The notes beneath the pieces are model-generated. The model made no database searches. It was given only the letters and a program-made list of their open reading frames with translations, and was not told where the DNA came from. A DNA stretch of 64,000 nt from NCBI GenBank assembly GCA_028751875.1, contig CM054134.1, forward strand, positions 48,397,623 to 48,461,622, in the 5' to 3' direction. This DNA is from Rapana venosa. Taxonomy: Eukaryota > Mollusca > Gastropoda > Neogastropoda > Muricidae. Numbering within the stretch: the stretch's first letter is position 1; each line of letters begins with the position of its first letter. Positions 25,235-36,974 of this stretch are shown here, piece by piece. A program made the translations under genes and the position numbers.

Positions 25235-25560
25235 ACGGGATAACCTGGTGGTTAGAGCGTTGCGTTCGTGATCTGACGGCCCAGGACAGATCCCAGGTTT
25301 GATGAACTGCCACCGAGACGCCCGTTCAAAGGGATTTCTTCCCCCTGGACTTAACATCAGTGCTGACTCCACTCCCCCGGAAGTCCTTCAGGGGAGACTA
25401 TTCACCGATGTCCCGAGTACGAACCCACGCAAGACATCTTGGGTATAAGTTAAAACCCGTTCTGCCTTTTGGAATATAGTGGGATGTTGTGTTCCGATGG
25501 GAACGGATGACAGAATTAATATATAAAAAAAATACCCCATGCACACTGGTGTCGTGTTTA
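25235..25560 (+). repeat. tRNA-headed SINE, diverged copy
   Basis: Head GATAACCTGGTGGTTAGAGC (A-box-like) and a degraded B-box CAGGTTTGATGAACTGCCAC. The body follows with AGTCCTTCAGGGGAGACTAT, CACGCAAGACATCTTGGG and CCCATGCACACTGG. It is more diverged than the copy at 26594-26935. Confidence 0.7.
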
Positions 25561-26352
25561 GACATTTCCCTGAAGTCGGAATGCGGCTACCTTACTGAAG
25601 GGCAAAACCAGTTATATAGGTAAAATCTCACCGCTGGTGACTCTGGGAGCTCTGGCGGAGGAACGAAACAAACCCCAAGTAAAGTGGAAGAGATTCTATG
25701 GTGGGAATGCGTCATGGCTGAAAGTAGATCTATACAAATAGATAATTATATTTGATTTGTGCAAAAAGCGGGTTCGTGTTCTGGTGATTTTGAATGTCAT
25801 TTACCAAGTTCATTTGAAATAACATACAAGGCAATGTATTCAACATTTTAAAAGAAAATGGAACCGTAAGATTTCTGTACCACCTATCTGGGCCAGTGTT
25901 GAAAAGTATCGTGTTTAGGCAATTTGTTAGATGTTGTGATGTTGGCACTTTATGCTCACGCCTTTTAAGAGCAGTCACTTGACCTTAACTTTGGAGCAAG
26001 TCATTCTGGTCAGTAGACATTTACATCACGATTGCTTAGTGAGTTTCGCGGTAAGCTTGTATGTTAGCCTTGACCCAAATCCGAGGCGTCCATTTAAGAG
26101 GAAAAGGCACAGAGGTCTTCATGAGGTCTTAACCTATATACCAATCAGCAGATTGTCTGAAAAATTGACTGTGGTTTTGTTGGTACTGCCTCAGCAGAAG
26201 TGTACACGGCCTGGTGTTTCCTGCTCTGTGCTGTTTGATGACTTGTATTGTTTCAGATACTGTTCAAGCAGGGTTTCCGTGGTATTTACATCAACTGCTG
26301 GCTAGCTCCTTGCAGCACAGCCCAGCCAGCCACTCTCTCTCTCTCTCTCTGC

Positions 26353-26538
26353 TCAGTGGGCTTTGTCGTAGGTGCCAGCCCCCTTGTAGGCGCCTACATA
26401 GCCGGAGCCGTCCTGCTTATCCACACGCCCATCCATGCCTTTGCCCTTGCCTGTCTCGGCGTCAAACCGCTCCTTGTGTGAGCCCGTGTAGCCCTTCACA
26501 TCCGTCAGCCGGTCCACCACGGCCGCGTGCTTCGCTTT
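26353..26538 (-). CDS. TPPP: TPPP/p25-alpha protein, coding exon 3 (C-terminal)
   Basis: It encodes the last 61 residues and a TGA stop at 26355-26353. It starts in phase 0 after a GTGCAG acceptor (26544-26539). The sequence has the signature of the family C-terminus: [18 protein letters not shown], a GKGKG loop, DGSGYVGAY and GAGTYDKAH. In vertebrate TPPP the equivalent region reads [18 protein letters not shown]...GKGKG...SGYV..YK.AGTYD. These motifs belong to the tubulin- and GTP-binding C-terminal part. A GA microsatellite follows directly after the stop (26352-26333). Confidence 0.95.
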   Translation of the reverse strand, partial: KAKHAAVVDRLTDVKGYTGSHKERFDAETGKGKGMDGRVDKQDGSGYVGAYKGAGTYDKAH

Positions 26539-26593
26539 CTGCACATGTGCACAGAAAGTCACCATTAATCAGTGTCTAGTGTGGTCTAGTTGG

Positions 26594-26935
26594 GGGACGG
26601 GATAGCCTCGTGGTTACAACATTGTGCTCGCAATCTTACGACCCAGGTTCGATTCCCGTTCAAGGGGATATTTTCCCCCTGAAGTTAACATCAGTGCAGA
26701 CTCCACTCTCCTCAAAAGTCCTTCGGACGAGACTATAAACCGAGACCCCGTGTGCGAATACATGCAGAACATCTTGCGCACACGTTAAATCCTGTTCCGC
26801 TTTTCGTAAGAGTAGGTCAATGTGTACCGGTGGGAGCAGATGACACAATTTACAAAACCGCATACACACGGGGACTGGATGTAAAAATGTACGTAAGTGC
26901 TTATTCCATTATCCTCAATATAAAAGAAAAAAAAG
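26594..26935 (+). repeat. tRNA-headed SINE, complete copy
   Basis: Head GGGATAGCCTCGTGGTTACA (A-box-like) and ACCCAGGTTCGATTCCCG (B-box), spaced as in a tRNA. The conserved body (CCTTCGGACGAGACTATAAA, GCACACGTTAAATCCTGTTC, GGTGGGAGCAGATGACACAA, CACACGGGGACTGGATGT) and the GCTTATTCCATTATCCTCAA end follow. It sits in the intron between TPPP coding exons 2 and 3, opposite to the gene. The head does not fold as a full cloverleaf, so it is not a tRNA gene. Confidence 0.85.
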
Positions 26936-27534
26936 CAGTGTGCTGCTGTCTTATAGGTCATGGGTCTGATTCCCAAATCACAGGCGTGTGTTAGTGGATT
27001 ATTGGGGCTAAGGCTCCCACATAAAACCCCACCAACTACGGACTCAGAGGGAAAGATTAATATCACATAATTATGTAGTTGATGTGTACAGAAATAAATG
27101 TGAGTTTAAGAACGTTACTCAAGTGACCTGGACAATGGTGGGGGTTGTGTTTCTCTTAGCCCAATGTCCTGAAAGGATCTCCATCGCATTTCTCTATTGC
27201 CCTTAATTTAGTCGAACACCTTCCTTGCAGTAAAAGATGTGGTAGGCTGTCTAAATCCTGTTCAAAGGATGTTTGGTGCTTATACAAAGTGTAGTTGTTG
27301 GCCTTCTTGCAGTCTCTCCTCTTTTCTTTCTTTTTTTTCCCCTAAGGGAAATAATATTGCTTTGCCCGCTGGTAAAATACTTGCAGCACAGTTACTTCCC
27401 GTTTTTTCTTCATGCATGGACTTCACCAGCAGGTCCTGCAGATTGACTCGGATGGCTGACTTTTGAGGACTTCACTGACATCTACCTACAAATATTGTGA
27501 CTGGAGTCAGAGCTCATTGCTCTCTACATTACAT

Positions 27535-29195
27535 TAAAATGAAACTACAGGAATGACAGTCCACCATCGTATACTTAAAATACTAGAATGACTGTCCACT
27601 GTAATATAAAATGAAACTATTGGAATGACAGTCCACCATAATATAATGAAACTGCAGAAATGAAAGTCCACCACCATATAATGAAACTGCAGGAATGACA
27701 GTCCACTGTAATATAAAATGAAACTATTGAAATGACAGTCCTCCATCACATAATGAAACTGCAGGAATGAGTCCACTGTAATATATAATGAAACTGCAGG
27801 AATGACAGTCCACCATACTATATAAAGAAACTGCAGGAATGACAGTCCACCATAGTATATAATGAAACTACTGGAATGACAGTCCACCATGATATATAAT
27901 GAAACTGCAGGAATGACAGTCCACCATAATATATAATGAAACTACTGGAATGACAGTCCACCATAATATATAATGAAACTGCAGGAATGACAGTCCACCA
28001 TAATATATAATGAAACTGCAGGAATGGCAGTCCACCATAATATATAATGAAACTGCAGGAATGATAGTCCACCATAATATATAATGAAACTGCAGGAATG
28101 ACAGTCCTCCATCATATATAATGAAACTGCAGGAATGGCAGTCCACCATAATATATAATGAAACTGCAGGAATGATAGTCCATCATAACATATAATGAAA
28201 CTGCAGGAATGACAGTCCACTGTAATATATAATGAAACTGCAGGAATGGCAGTCCACCATAATATATAATGAAACTGCAGGAATGACAGTCCACCATAAT
28301 GAAACTGCAGGAATGACTATCCACCGTCATACACTGAAACTACAGGAATGACAGTCCAACGCCATATAGGCGTATTGAAACTGCAGAATGACAGTCCACT
28401 CATAATATATAAAACTAGAATGACAGTCCACCATCGTATAATGAAATACTAGAATGACAGTCCACCTCATATAATGAAAGTACTTAGAATGACAGTCCAC
28501 GTCATAATAATGAAACTGCAGGAATGACAGTCCACCATAATATATAATGAAACTTCAGGAATGACAGTCCACCATAATGAAACTGCAGGAATGACTATCC
28601 ACCGTCATACACTGAAACTACAGGAATGACAGTCCAACGTCATATAGGCGTATTGAAACTACTAGAATGACAGTCCATCTTCATATATAATGAAACTACT
28701 AGAATGACAGTCCAACGTCATATAATGAAAGTACTAGAATGACAGTCCAACGTCATATAATGAAAGTACTAGAATGACAGTCCAACGTCATATAATGAAA
28801 GTACTAGAATGACAGTCCAACGTCATATAATGAAAGTACTAGAATGACAGTCCAACGTCATATAATGAAAGTACTAGAATGACAGTCCAACTGCATTGTG
28901 AACATGTATCCAAATGCAGATCCAACAGTTCATTAATGGAATTTACTCACATGACAGTCACAACATCATTATCATAAAATCACAGTCGTGCACGTCCCAC
29001 TGTCCCCTTGACATGAAAGTACTGATAGAATGACATTCCAACGTTATATAATGAAAATACTAGAAGGATAGTCCACCATCATATATAATGAAAGCACTAG
29101 AATGACAGTCCAACGTCATAATAATGAAAACGCTGGAATGACAGTCCACCGTCATATAATGAAACTGCTAGAATGACAGTCCAACATGCATTGCT
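27535..29195. repeat. ~35-bp minisatellite array, about 40 units, in a TPPP intron
   Basis: The consensus on the plus strand is AATGAAACTGCAGGAATGAC followed by AGTCCACCATAATATAT. Units at 28680-28890 are a homogeneous subtype (AAAGTACTAGAATGACAGTC + CAACGTCATATAAT). The array is interrupted at 28890-29025 by non-repeat sequence and resumes to 29190. Read in the gene's sense, each unit carries GACTGTCATTCCTGCAG, which resembles a splice acceptor. The long minus-strand open frames are a by-product of stop-poor units. Confidence 0.95.
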
Positions 29196-30077
29196 GTAAC
29201 ATTTGGTATCCAACCCATGCAGTTATCCTTAAACAGTATGTGTTCATTATTGGTTATTATCACCATCATCACTGATCATCATCATCATCATTATCACCAC
29301 CATCATCATCATCATCGTCGTCGTCATCCTCCTCCTCCACTGGTCCCTTGACTCTGAAAGTGGCGGACCTGAGTGCAGAAGAAGGAGACATTCTTTGCTA
29401 TGCTTTTCTGTTAGCTGCTGCTAGGAGATAGAATCGAGGTGTTCATTTCTTCACTGACATTACCAATAATTTATGGCATGAACCATGATGACAGATTTTC
29501 TTTCTCTTTGTTTATTCGAATTCAGAGCAGATATGTAGTGTAGTGTAGCGTAGTGTAGTGAAGTGTGGTGTCGCGTCGCGTAGTACAGGGAAGTGTACAG
29601 CAGTATAGTGTGTATCTGTACAACCATAACGCATTTTTTCCAGAGAAAAACTCAGGCTGCTCTCCCTAGGGAAAGCAGGTGGTCAGTGCAGAACCACCTC
29701 CTTTATTTCCCCCCAGCCTGTTGATGAAGTTGCTTTTCCACTACAGTGCTTTTTTTTGTTTTTGCATGGCACTTTACCAGATAGAACTCTCTTTGTTCTT
29801 GTCTGTCTTTTACCTGCTATAGATGCATGAAGCACAGGATCTCCAGATACCGTCTCCTTGGAAATCGCCATTTAACGATCAAGGGGAAACAACCCTGTTT
29901 CCGGCAGAATCAATCAATCACGTGATCTCTGGTGTACCAGGCGGCAGTATGGGGCTGCCATGTATGAGCCCACCCTAAACATGACACAGATTTCATGGGT
30001 AAATTGCCCCCCCCCCCCCCACCCCACCACCACTTTTTCTTTTTTGTTGAAAAGTACGACCCGAAATATGTACTCAC
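29196..30077. other. Rest of TPPP coding intron 2; no exon seen
   Basis: Contents: CAT/CGT triplets at 29270-29330, a TAGTG-type pentamer patch at 29535-29580, part of an R4-like element near 29640-29780 (CAGGCTGCTCTCCCTAGGGA), and C13 at 30008-30020. Confidence 0.5.
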
Positions 30078-30231
30078 ACCCGCATGCAGCCATTCCTGAT
30101 GCTTCTGGACAATCTTCTGCTTCAACTCTTCCAATTTCTCCTCAGGGGTTCCCTTTTTCTTGTCCGACACGATGTAGCTGGCCAGCTCTGGCAGCAGCTG
30201 GTTGACGAACTGGTCCACCGTTAGCTTCTTG
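30078..30231 (-). CDS. TPPP: TPPP/p25-alpha protein, coding exon 2
   Basis: 154 bases between a TTCCAG acceptor (30237-30232) and a GT|GTGAGT donor (30077-30072). It completes a threonine codon split after two bases in exon 1 and ends in phase 0, matching exon 3. It encodes KKLTVDQFVNQLLPELASYI and then a lysine/glutamate-rich helix ending KHQEWLHAG. The position matches the N-terminal core of p25-alpha proteins, but the residues are much more diverged than exon 3. Confidence 0.88.
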
Positions 30232-30364
30232 CTGGAACAGAAATTGGACACAAAATGATTAAAAGTCTGCAAAAGTGGTGCATTTTTAAGAAGCCTTATA
30301 CACAAGGTAGGCTATATGATTAATCACTGTAGATCTGTTAGCAGTTCTTTTCCATCGAACACCC

Positions 30365-30710
30365 AGAAAAAAACACCAAACCTATTGTTGTCTGTTATGT
30401 GACCAAAAATGCGTTGTTGTACTTCTATTAAACCCCTGACAGACCAGTCAGGAAAAAAAGTAAGTCAGGCCCAGCACATCCGACATTGGCATGGAAGAGA
30501 ATTGTTATCTTTTAAGTTTTTCCTGGAAAAAAGGCAGGAAAATTGAACCAAGAAGGCAGAAAATAAACAAGGAGGTGGCAGGAAGAAAAAGGAATAAGGC
30601 AGAAACAAAGAGAGGGATAGAAAAGAAGGGATTCTTTGCACAGAATTTCCAGAATGTGGGGGATGCTATCCATACTGACAGGCCCCCGGCATCCTCACGA
30701 GGAAGTTAGC
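30365..30710 (+). repeat. Dispersed repeat family R2 copy in TPPP intron 1
   Basis: Landmarks: TTGTTGTCTGTTATGTGACC, GACAGACCAGTCAGG, CAGCACATCCGACATTGGC, GGAATAAGGCAGAAACAAAG and ATACTGACAGGCCCCCGGCA. There is a short internal insertion or duplication (AAAAAAAGTAAGTCAGG) near 30455. Confidence 0.75.
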
Positions 30711-31009
30711 AGGTTAAGCCCTGGCCACAAAGCATACCTCGTTCCTGGTCCTGTCCTAGACAGAAACTTGTCTTTGCCACAGATGGAGATCTGAAGAACT
30801 TGCAATACAGAAATGTAATAACGAAACTACATTGTACATGTTTATGGGTTTTCTTTCTTTCTCTTTCTTTTTTTTTTAGTTTTTCTTTTCTGTTCTCTTT
30901 CTTCATTTCTTCTGCAACTCAATGCAAAACTTGGGCAAAAAGAAAAAAAAAGGCAGACCACCATCTTCTCTCCTTGGCAACATCTCTCGTTCCACCTTTT
31001 GGAAGAGTA

Positions 31010-31059
31010 GCCCCCCCCCCCCCCCGAAATGGACAACAACAACAAAAACCCAATCCAAA

Positions 31060-31091
<32 letters not shown>

Positions 31092-31100
31092 GGGAGAGAG

Positions 31101-31164
<64 letters not shown>

Positions 31165-31165
31165 G
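31010..31165. repeat. C16 run and (GA)n tract in TPPP intron 1
   Basis: C16 at 31010-31025, then interrupted (GA)n from 31060 to 31165. The Arg/Glu- and Ser/Leu-rich frames across it are simple-sequence translations. Confidence 0.95.
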
Positions 31166-31252
31166 CCAGACAGACAGATAGACTTTATCTTAAGCAGTCT
31201 CGTCAAACTGCGTAATTATAGAGATCAGTGATGCCTACACTAACTCTTCAAA

Positions 31253-31556
31253 AGAAAGGTAAAGGTGTCCCGTAACCTGTGTGGTCGTAGGCTAGGGGAG
31301 CGAGGCATCAGAGACTTTGGCTTCTCCATGGGCCAGCATATTGAGGGCGGTGCCCATCTCCTCTCCTTCACTGCTTTACATATCCCTGGCCCTAAAGAAG
31401 CAGGTACCCATTTACAGCTGGGTGAACTGGGGGACTATACTGAAGCCAAGACGCGCAAACGGTCACCCATCCCATTGGTAACCACGCTCAATGCCGCTTA
31501 ACATTGGCTGGGGAAAGCGAGTGCTCTGACCACTGAGCTGTCCCGTCCCCAAAGAA
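31253..31556 (-). repeat. tRNA/5S rRNA chimeric SINE
   Basis: Minus-strand copy in the first coding intron of TPPP, in the same orientation as the gene. Its 5S-like part lies around 31461-31507 (CGGTCACCCATCCCATTGGT on the plus strand). The tRNA-like head ends at GAGCTGTCCCGTCCCC near 31551. Confidence 0.85.
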
Positions 31557-31614
31557 AGGTAAATCAAACAACCAAACAGAAAGAAGGAAGGAAGGAAGGA
31601 AGGACTGGACATAC

Positions 31615-31820
31615 GTGGTCTTGTCACACAGTTTGGGGAAGATGCTGGCGTCCACGGCATTGGAGGTCTTCTGGTCAATGGCCAGCGCCTCTTTGAGCAG
31701 CTTCATGACGGCGCTGGACTTGGCCTGACTCTTCTCGGCCACGGGCAGCTCCTTGCCCATCGCCTTCTCCACACACATCATGAACATCTCTCGGCACTCC
31801 TTGTCCAGGTCTGAGGCCAT
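31615..31820 (-). CDS. TPPP: TPPP/p25-alpha protein, coding exon 1 (start)
   Basis: Start of a 181-residue member of the tubulin polymerization-promoting protein family. These proteins bind tubulin, promote microtubule assembly and bundling in the cytoplasm, and bind GTP. The ATG (31820-31818) has A at -3 and G at +4. The exon gives 68 codons plus two bases and ends at a GTATGT donor (31614-31609). It encodes MASDLDKECREMFMMCVEKA, then a helical, lysine-rich stretch and DASIFPKLCDKTT; FPKLCDK may match the WxKLCKD element of vertebrate TPPP. The N-terminal half is otherwise weakly similar, so the family call rests mainly on exon 3. All splice phases agree. Directly upstream, CCCATCAG at 31829-31822 looks like an acceptor, implying a non-coding first exon further upstream. 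Confidence 0.88.
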
Positions 31821-31831
31821 ACTGATGGGAA

Positions 31832-31884
31832 TGGGAAGAGAGAGAGAGAGAGAGAGGGGGGGGGGGGGGGGGGGGGGGGGGGAG
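31832..31884 (-). promoter_or_regulatory. Candidate polypyrimidine tract made of (CT)n and poly-C
   Basis: In the TPPP sense, about 25 C residues and a (CT)n run lead straight into TTCCCATTCCCATCAG, two bases before the start codon. If the CAG at 31824-31822 is the acceptor of a 5'-UTR intron, this microsatellite is its polypyrimidine tract. Its length is likely to vary between individuals. Confidence 0.45.
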
Positions 31885-32068
31885 GGGGTGGGGGCTGGGG
31901 GAGGGGTTGGAAGAGCAAAGACCTGTGTGGGGGCAGAAGAGTGGGGAAAAGAGCGAGTTAAAAATTGTAAGACTCTGATCTAAATTTGGAAAGAAAAAAA
32001 AAGAGAAAGGATGGGTACTGTGTTAAAGGTGAGAAAGTGAGTGAGTGAGTGAGTGAGTGAGTGAGTGT

Positions 32069-32099
<31 letters not shown>

Positions 32100-34500
32100 G
32101 GGGGGTGTTGTGTTGTGTGTGTGAAAATAAAATCTTCGCTTCATAAAAGACATTGATGGTCTCACAGGCCGTGAGCAAGAGTGGCTAAGCTTGCTAGTCT
32201 CAATACAAAGAACAAAAGAAAACAAAGCAAAACAACCTCCCCAACCCCAACAAACAACCGCCCCCCCCCCCCCCCCCCCCCATAAAAAGCTTTCGCGAGA
32301 TAGACCCTCTAAATCACTTGACGTATTTTTTAGTCCCTACTCAAATAATGCGACAGATTTTCACGAATGCAGATGGTCTCTACAGTTGATGTGGACACTG
32401 ACGCCAGGCATAGACTAGCGGCCTGACCCTCTTTAACTACACAAACTTCCATGTCCCACACACTCGGCTAGGCGGCCGTGGGACATGGTAAGTATGTTTA
32501 TTAAAAGTTTTGTTTGGTTGGGTTTTTTGTTTTTCTTTCTTTTTTTTAAAATTTTTTTTTTTTTTTTTTGGGGGGGGGGGGGGGGGGGAGGCGTATTCGT
32601 TATGATAGACTGCTTAGTATTAGACTAAACCATCCGTGTATGTACATTTGAATTTGTTAACACTATTAGTTGTTATTGGTTGAATGAGTAAGAATAGGTT
32701 GAATGCAAGCGCTTTGATTTGTTTTTACAAGATGTAGTGCTATATAAATTCTATTTATCATCATCATCATTCATCTTCTTCTTATTTTCATGATTCAAAA
32801 CATTAGCCTGCCTGCCAACGTTCTTGCCCATACACGATATAGGCCTCTACAAACACCTCTGTAAACCCTCTCAACTTCCAATCATTTTCTGAAACAGTTT
32901 ACCTTTAAATACCAATTTCAGCAAACAAATACAGCGATAATCCGGCAGTCCATACTTTCTAATAAACTGTTAGCTGAATCCTAAAGATCTATCAGGCAAC
33001 ACGAAAGAACATACCAGCAGTTGATGTAATGAAGTATGAAGTCGGAGCAACTGCGACTGGTGAGAAGTCAAACGCCTAATTAATGACGTAATACTAAAAC
33101 GTCATCTTGTTAGTGACACAATTGATTCTGACCTATGAGGTGTGTGAAAACAGATCATGTGATCAGAAGCGCAGAGAAGAAAAATAGGCCTACATGTAGA
33201 GTCTAAGCCTAAGCCTACCATCCTGAAAAGTGCTATAGATCTATAGCAAAGCCAACATAAAAGTTTAGGTACAAAGCTACGCCAGGTTATATTAGCCAAA
33301 TAAATCTTTTAATAAGTTCAGGCGCATTCTTTAGTTCTTCAGCTCTCTACACGCCTAAAGAGTAGTTAATACACACAAAAGAACTCTATTCTCTAAGGCC
33401 TGTAGGTCCTATGTCAAAGGAAGTAGTACAACTGGTGAGTTAAAGAACTACTTTTTAAAGTATTCAAATTTTGTAAGAAAGCCTTCATTTGACACAATTG
33501 CCTGCTCTTTAGATCTATGTTTTGCCGAATTCTAGAGCTGTAGGCAGAGGAATTGAGCGGTAGGTCTACAGATTGTAGATCTGTGAATAATGGACCTGTA
33601 AATCTGAAGAACTGTATGCAAAAACAAAACAAAAACTTAAAATACATCCCCCACAAAAGAAAGTCCCCCAGTAAAAACAAACAAAAACCCCAGCGACAAC
33701 AAACAAAAGAACCAGGAAAAAACCCCAAAAATTGGAAAAGCCACAGGTCTAAATAGACACATTAATATGCTATAGAGTCAGCTCCCTGTAGCCTATAGGT
33801 CCACACTGCATCTGATATTGGATTTACAAATCATGAATCTAAGCACCTTGATATGTAAAATTAATTTTCCACATAGTCTCAACAGGACCCTCCACCCCAT
33901 CTCAGCCCCTTTCTGCTGCCAGAAAGTTGACTAAAACTAATGCATGATATGACCTCATTCTGCAGTTTGAGTTTACTAAAAGATTTAATTCTGGCAGAGT
34001 GAACAGGGTCCACGTTTTCAGTTACATGGATGAATCCTGAATTGACGCGCTTGTAGATTTTTTCCACCCGCCTATGATCTGAAGTACACATTGTTTTATT
34101 AGCTTTTGAAATTTTTTTGTTCTCCTTTGTATAGGTTATTTTTTTCTTTGGGGCTTTCTTTTTTTTTTTTTTTTGCATCTCTTGAGCAGCAAAGGCGAGT
34201 CTGTTACCATCTTGATTCAGTGTGTTGTGTTTTGCGTTGGTACATGCATGCACACATGTGTATTTGTGTGTGTAAATAGAAATATATTTAAGAACACACA
34301 AAAGTTTGCTCGCTCTCTCTTTCACGCACACACACACACAGAGTAAGACACACCACACACCAAGTAACAGTTTACACACACAGAGTAACAGTTCACACAC
34401 ACACACAGTTTACACACACAGCACACACACACAACACACACACACACACACACACACACACCACTATTCAGCCATAAACTCACAAGAGCATTAAAAAACC
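31885..34500. other. Intergenic / TPPP upstream; no exon recognised
   Basis: Contents: (GAGT)n and (TG)n at 32035-32082 with a 23-base G-run at 32083-32105, C20 at 32262-32281, T-run plus G18 at 32552-32588, an inverted AATAAT-GCGC tail at 32695-32765, a region rich in AGATCT/TAGGTCTAC around 33160-33620, and CA tracts at 34326-34460. A non-coding TPPP first exon could be here but cannot be located by eye. Confidence 0.45.
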
Positions 34501-36974
34501 CAACAACAATGTGTATGGAGGACTTTTAATCAATAAAAGGAGATGAAAAGCCAGCTGAGCACATATACACCCTGATAAATAAACCCATGTCACTCATCAC
34601 AGTCAAAAGAATACAAACTTTTCATTAAATAAAAAAAACCCAACCCAACAAAACTAAAAACTAAACAAAAAATCCCAACCAACCAACTAAAAAGAAATGT
34701 AACTCAGTACATGATTTGGTATATGTCTCTTAACATGTACATCCACATGATTAGACATGAATGACGCATTTAATGTGTCCTCTCACATAAGATATGGAGC
34801 AAAAATAAAACCAGCATGCTAATGAGTCAATATATTTACATCAGAATACAAAGAACGCTGAAGAAGCAAGACTTCCCAACCCACTCCAGTCTTCTTGTTG
34901 ACAGCCCTGCCGACCACAAAGGCCATATCGGGGCTGTCACCTTTCAAGATTTTTTGTATATCTCAGACTAAAACAGTGCAACTATATACAGATTAAAAAC
35001 AGGGTTTAAAACCATCTCTACTGTTATTTCTAAAAATAAATAATTTATTTTGCAGTTAACAAAATGGAAATCATGTCTGTACTACAGATATTTCAAAACT
35101 AAACTCTTTTTTGTTTTGTTTTTTTGCTACATTATCTGATAAGGCATTATTCTTTGATGCACTATGCATGTATGATATTTTGATGGATTATTGTACTGTT
35201 TTGTATTATATCGTAGTACTTTTAAGTTAAGATATTTTGATGGATTATTGTACTGTTTTGTATTATATTGTAGTACTTTTAAGTTAAGATATACATTATT
35301 TTGAATATTCTGGTTGTAAGAGGCTGTCGACGTCATACTTACATTTTCAAGTACTTCTCCAAGGAAATAATGTTGCACTGTGTAGAACAACTCTTCAGTC
35401 ATTTTTAATTCAAGCAACTGTTTATTTCTTTATCACTGCTTTTAGTTATTTAAACTGCAAATGACTATGTGTTTTTGATTGTCTGCTTGTTTGATTTTTT
35501 TTTTTTTTTTTTTTTTTACTTCACAAGATGTGCAGTAGCAGAAGAGCATGAATTTATAGAACAGTATGAATTTACAAAACAGTATGAATTGCTTGGTTTT
35601 TCCTCTAATAGAACTGTCAACTTTATTTAAAAACTGTTCATTTTGTTGTTGTTTTAAAAAAAAAATCCTTTGTTTAACTGTCTGAGATTTTATAGTAGAA
35701 CAAAAAATCTGTCCAATAACAAAAGAAAGGTTAAAATACTTAACCCCAATGGAGTACAAGCTTATTTTCAAAATAATTCCAATATCTTGAAAATCACTCA
35801 AATATTTTCAACAATGTTGACAAAATCTGTTTTCATGCGTTATTATCCAAAATTTAAAAAACCAATCAGCAACAACAAAAACAACACAGCATGCTGACAA
35901 AATGGCAAGCACTGTAACGTCGATTTTGGGAAGAGTTTGTGCGTGTCATGTCTGTGTCTGCACAGTATGGTTAATACTCCCTTGTGTCAGTGGACAGTCT
36001 CAACTGTACATGCAAAGATTGTGTATATATCAATGTACAGTATATTTCCCATAGGAGGCAGTTGGGGAGCGGAGGAGGCAGAAATAGACAAGCAAATACA
36101 GACACGAGTTTGACATCCATTTTCTCTCAGTGAAGCAAGTTTTTCTATTTCAAATAAAGCAAACTGGTAACATCATAACATACAGACTAGACAGACATTT
36201 CTCTCATTCATTTTCTCACCACAACAAAGCAGTGAACAATATTATCAAACACAAATGATTATAGTAAAGGTAAAGGAGTCCCATAACCTATAAGGTCGTA
36301 GGGGAGCGAGGCGTCAGAGACCTCACTTCTCTAGGGCCAGCATATTGGGGGCGGCACCCATCTCCTCTCCCTTGCTGCTTTACCTTCCCTGATCCTAAAG
36401 AGGGCAGGTACCCATTTACAGCTGGGTGAACTGGGGGAACTGTACTGAAGCCAAGGCGCGCAAACGGTCACCCATCCAACTGGTAACCACGCTCGACGCT
36501 GCTTGAAAGCGAGTGCACATGATTATAAAGCTTCAAAATATTTATGATTTTATTTATGGCATTTTCACTTCACTTCTAGAAACTTCTGTAGTTTTTATAA
36601 GTGTATTCCTCATTTAAAAACATGTTTCTCCTCACAATCTGTTAAGAATTTAAACAATGCACAGAGATTCTTCCATTTTCATAAAATATTCAAAACAAAA
36701 AGATATTTGAATACTTGTCTGATACTACTTTAAAATACATCATTTCCACTGTTAACATTGCAAATAACTTGCAACAAGTAGATGTTTAATGAAAGTATCT
36801 ACACTTTGAAATTTCAACCTCTCTTCATTAATGATTAAGAAAAAAAAGATATTGTGAAGCAGTTGCTCAAATGAATGATTGAAAAAAAAAGAAAAAGAAG
36901 AATATGCTGTAGTTGAGTCCATGTCCAAGGAGCTAGTGGTGGTCCTGTACACTAGTGTTGATGTCTTCGTCCTA
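34501..36974 (-). other. Probable UBA5 3' UTR and downstream flank
   Basis: AT-rich sequence directly after the UBA5 stop codon. Several AATAAA signals can be read on the minus strand (for example at the ATTTTATTTATGG on the plus strand near 36547), but the cleavage site cannot be fixed. It includes a 57-bp tandem duplication at 35174-35287 (GATGGATTATTGTACTGTTT twice) and a chimeric SINE at 36264-36515. Confidence 0.4.
36264..36515 (-). repeat. tRNA/5S rRNA chimeric SINE, head truncated
   Basis: Matches the family from AAAGGTAAAGGAGTCCCATA through the 5S-like part (CGGTCACCCATCCAACTGG at 36466-36484). It then ends early at GCTTGAAAGCGAGTGCAC, lacking the tRNA-like end seen in other copies. 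Confidence 0.85.

Noticed and set aside
26594..26660. tRNA-like sequences with A- and B-boxes (also 25235, 48432, 56708, 57235, 61200)
   Set aside because: None closes a full acceptor stem and anticodon arm, and each is followed by the same non-tRNA body. They are SINE heads.
27534..28330. Several minus-strand frames with repeated VDCHSCSFIIYYGGLSF
   Set aside because: Translations of the 35-bp minisatellite in all frames; they overlap each other and lie in a TPPP intron.
27535..29195. Possible CRISPR-like array
   Set aside because: The units are contiguous without unique spacers, and the gene context is animal.
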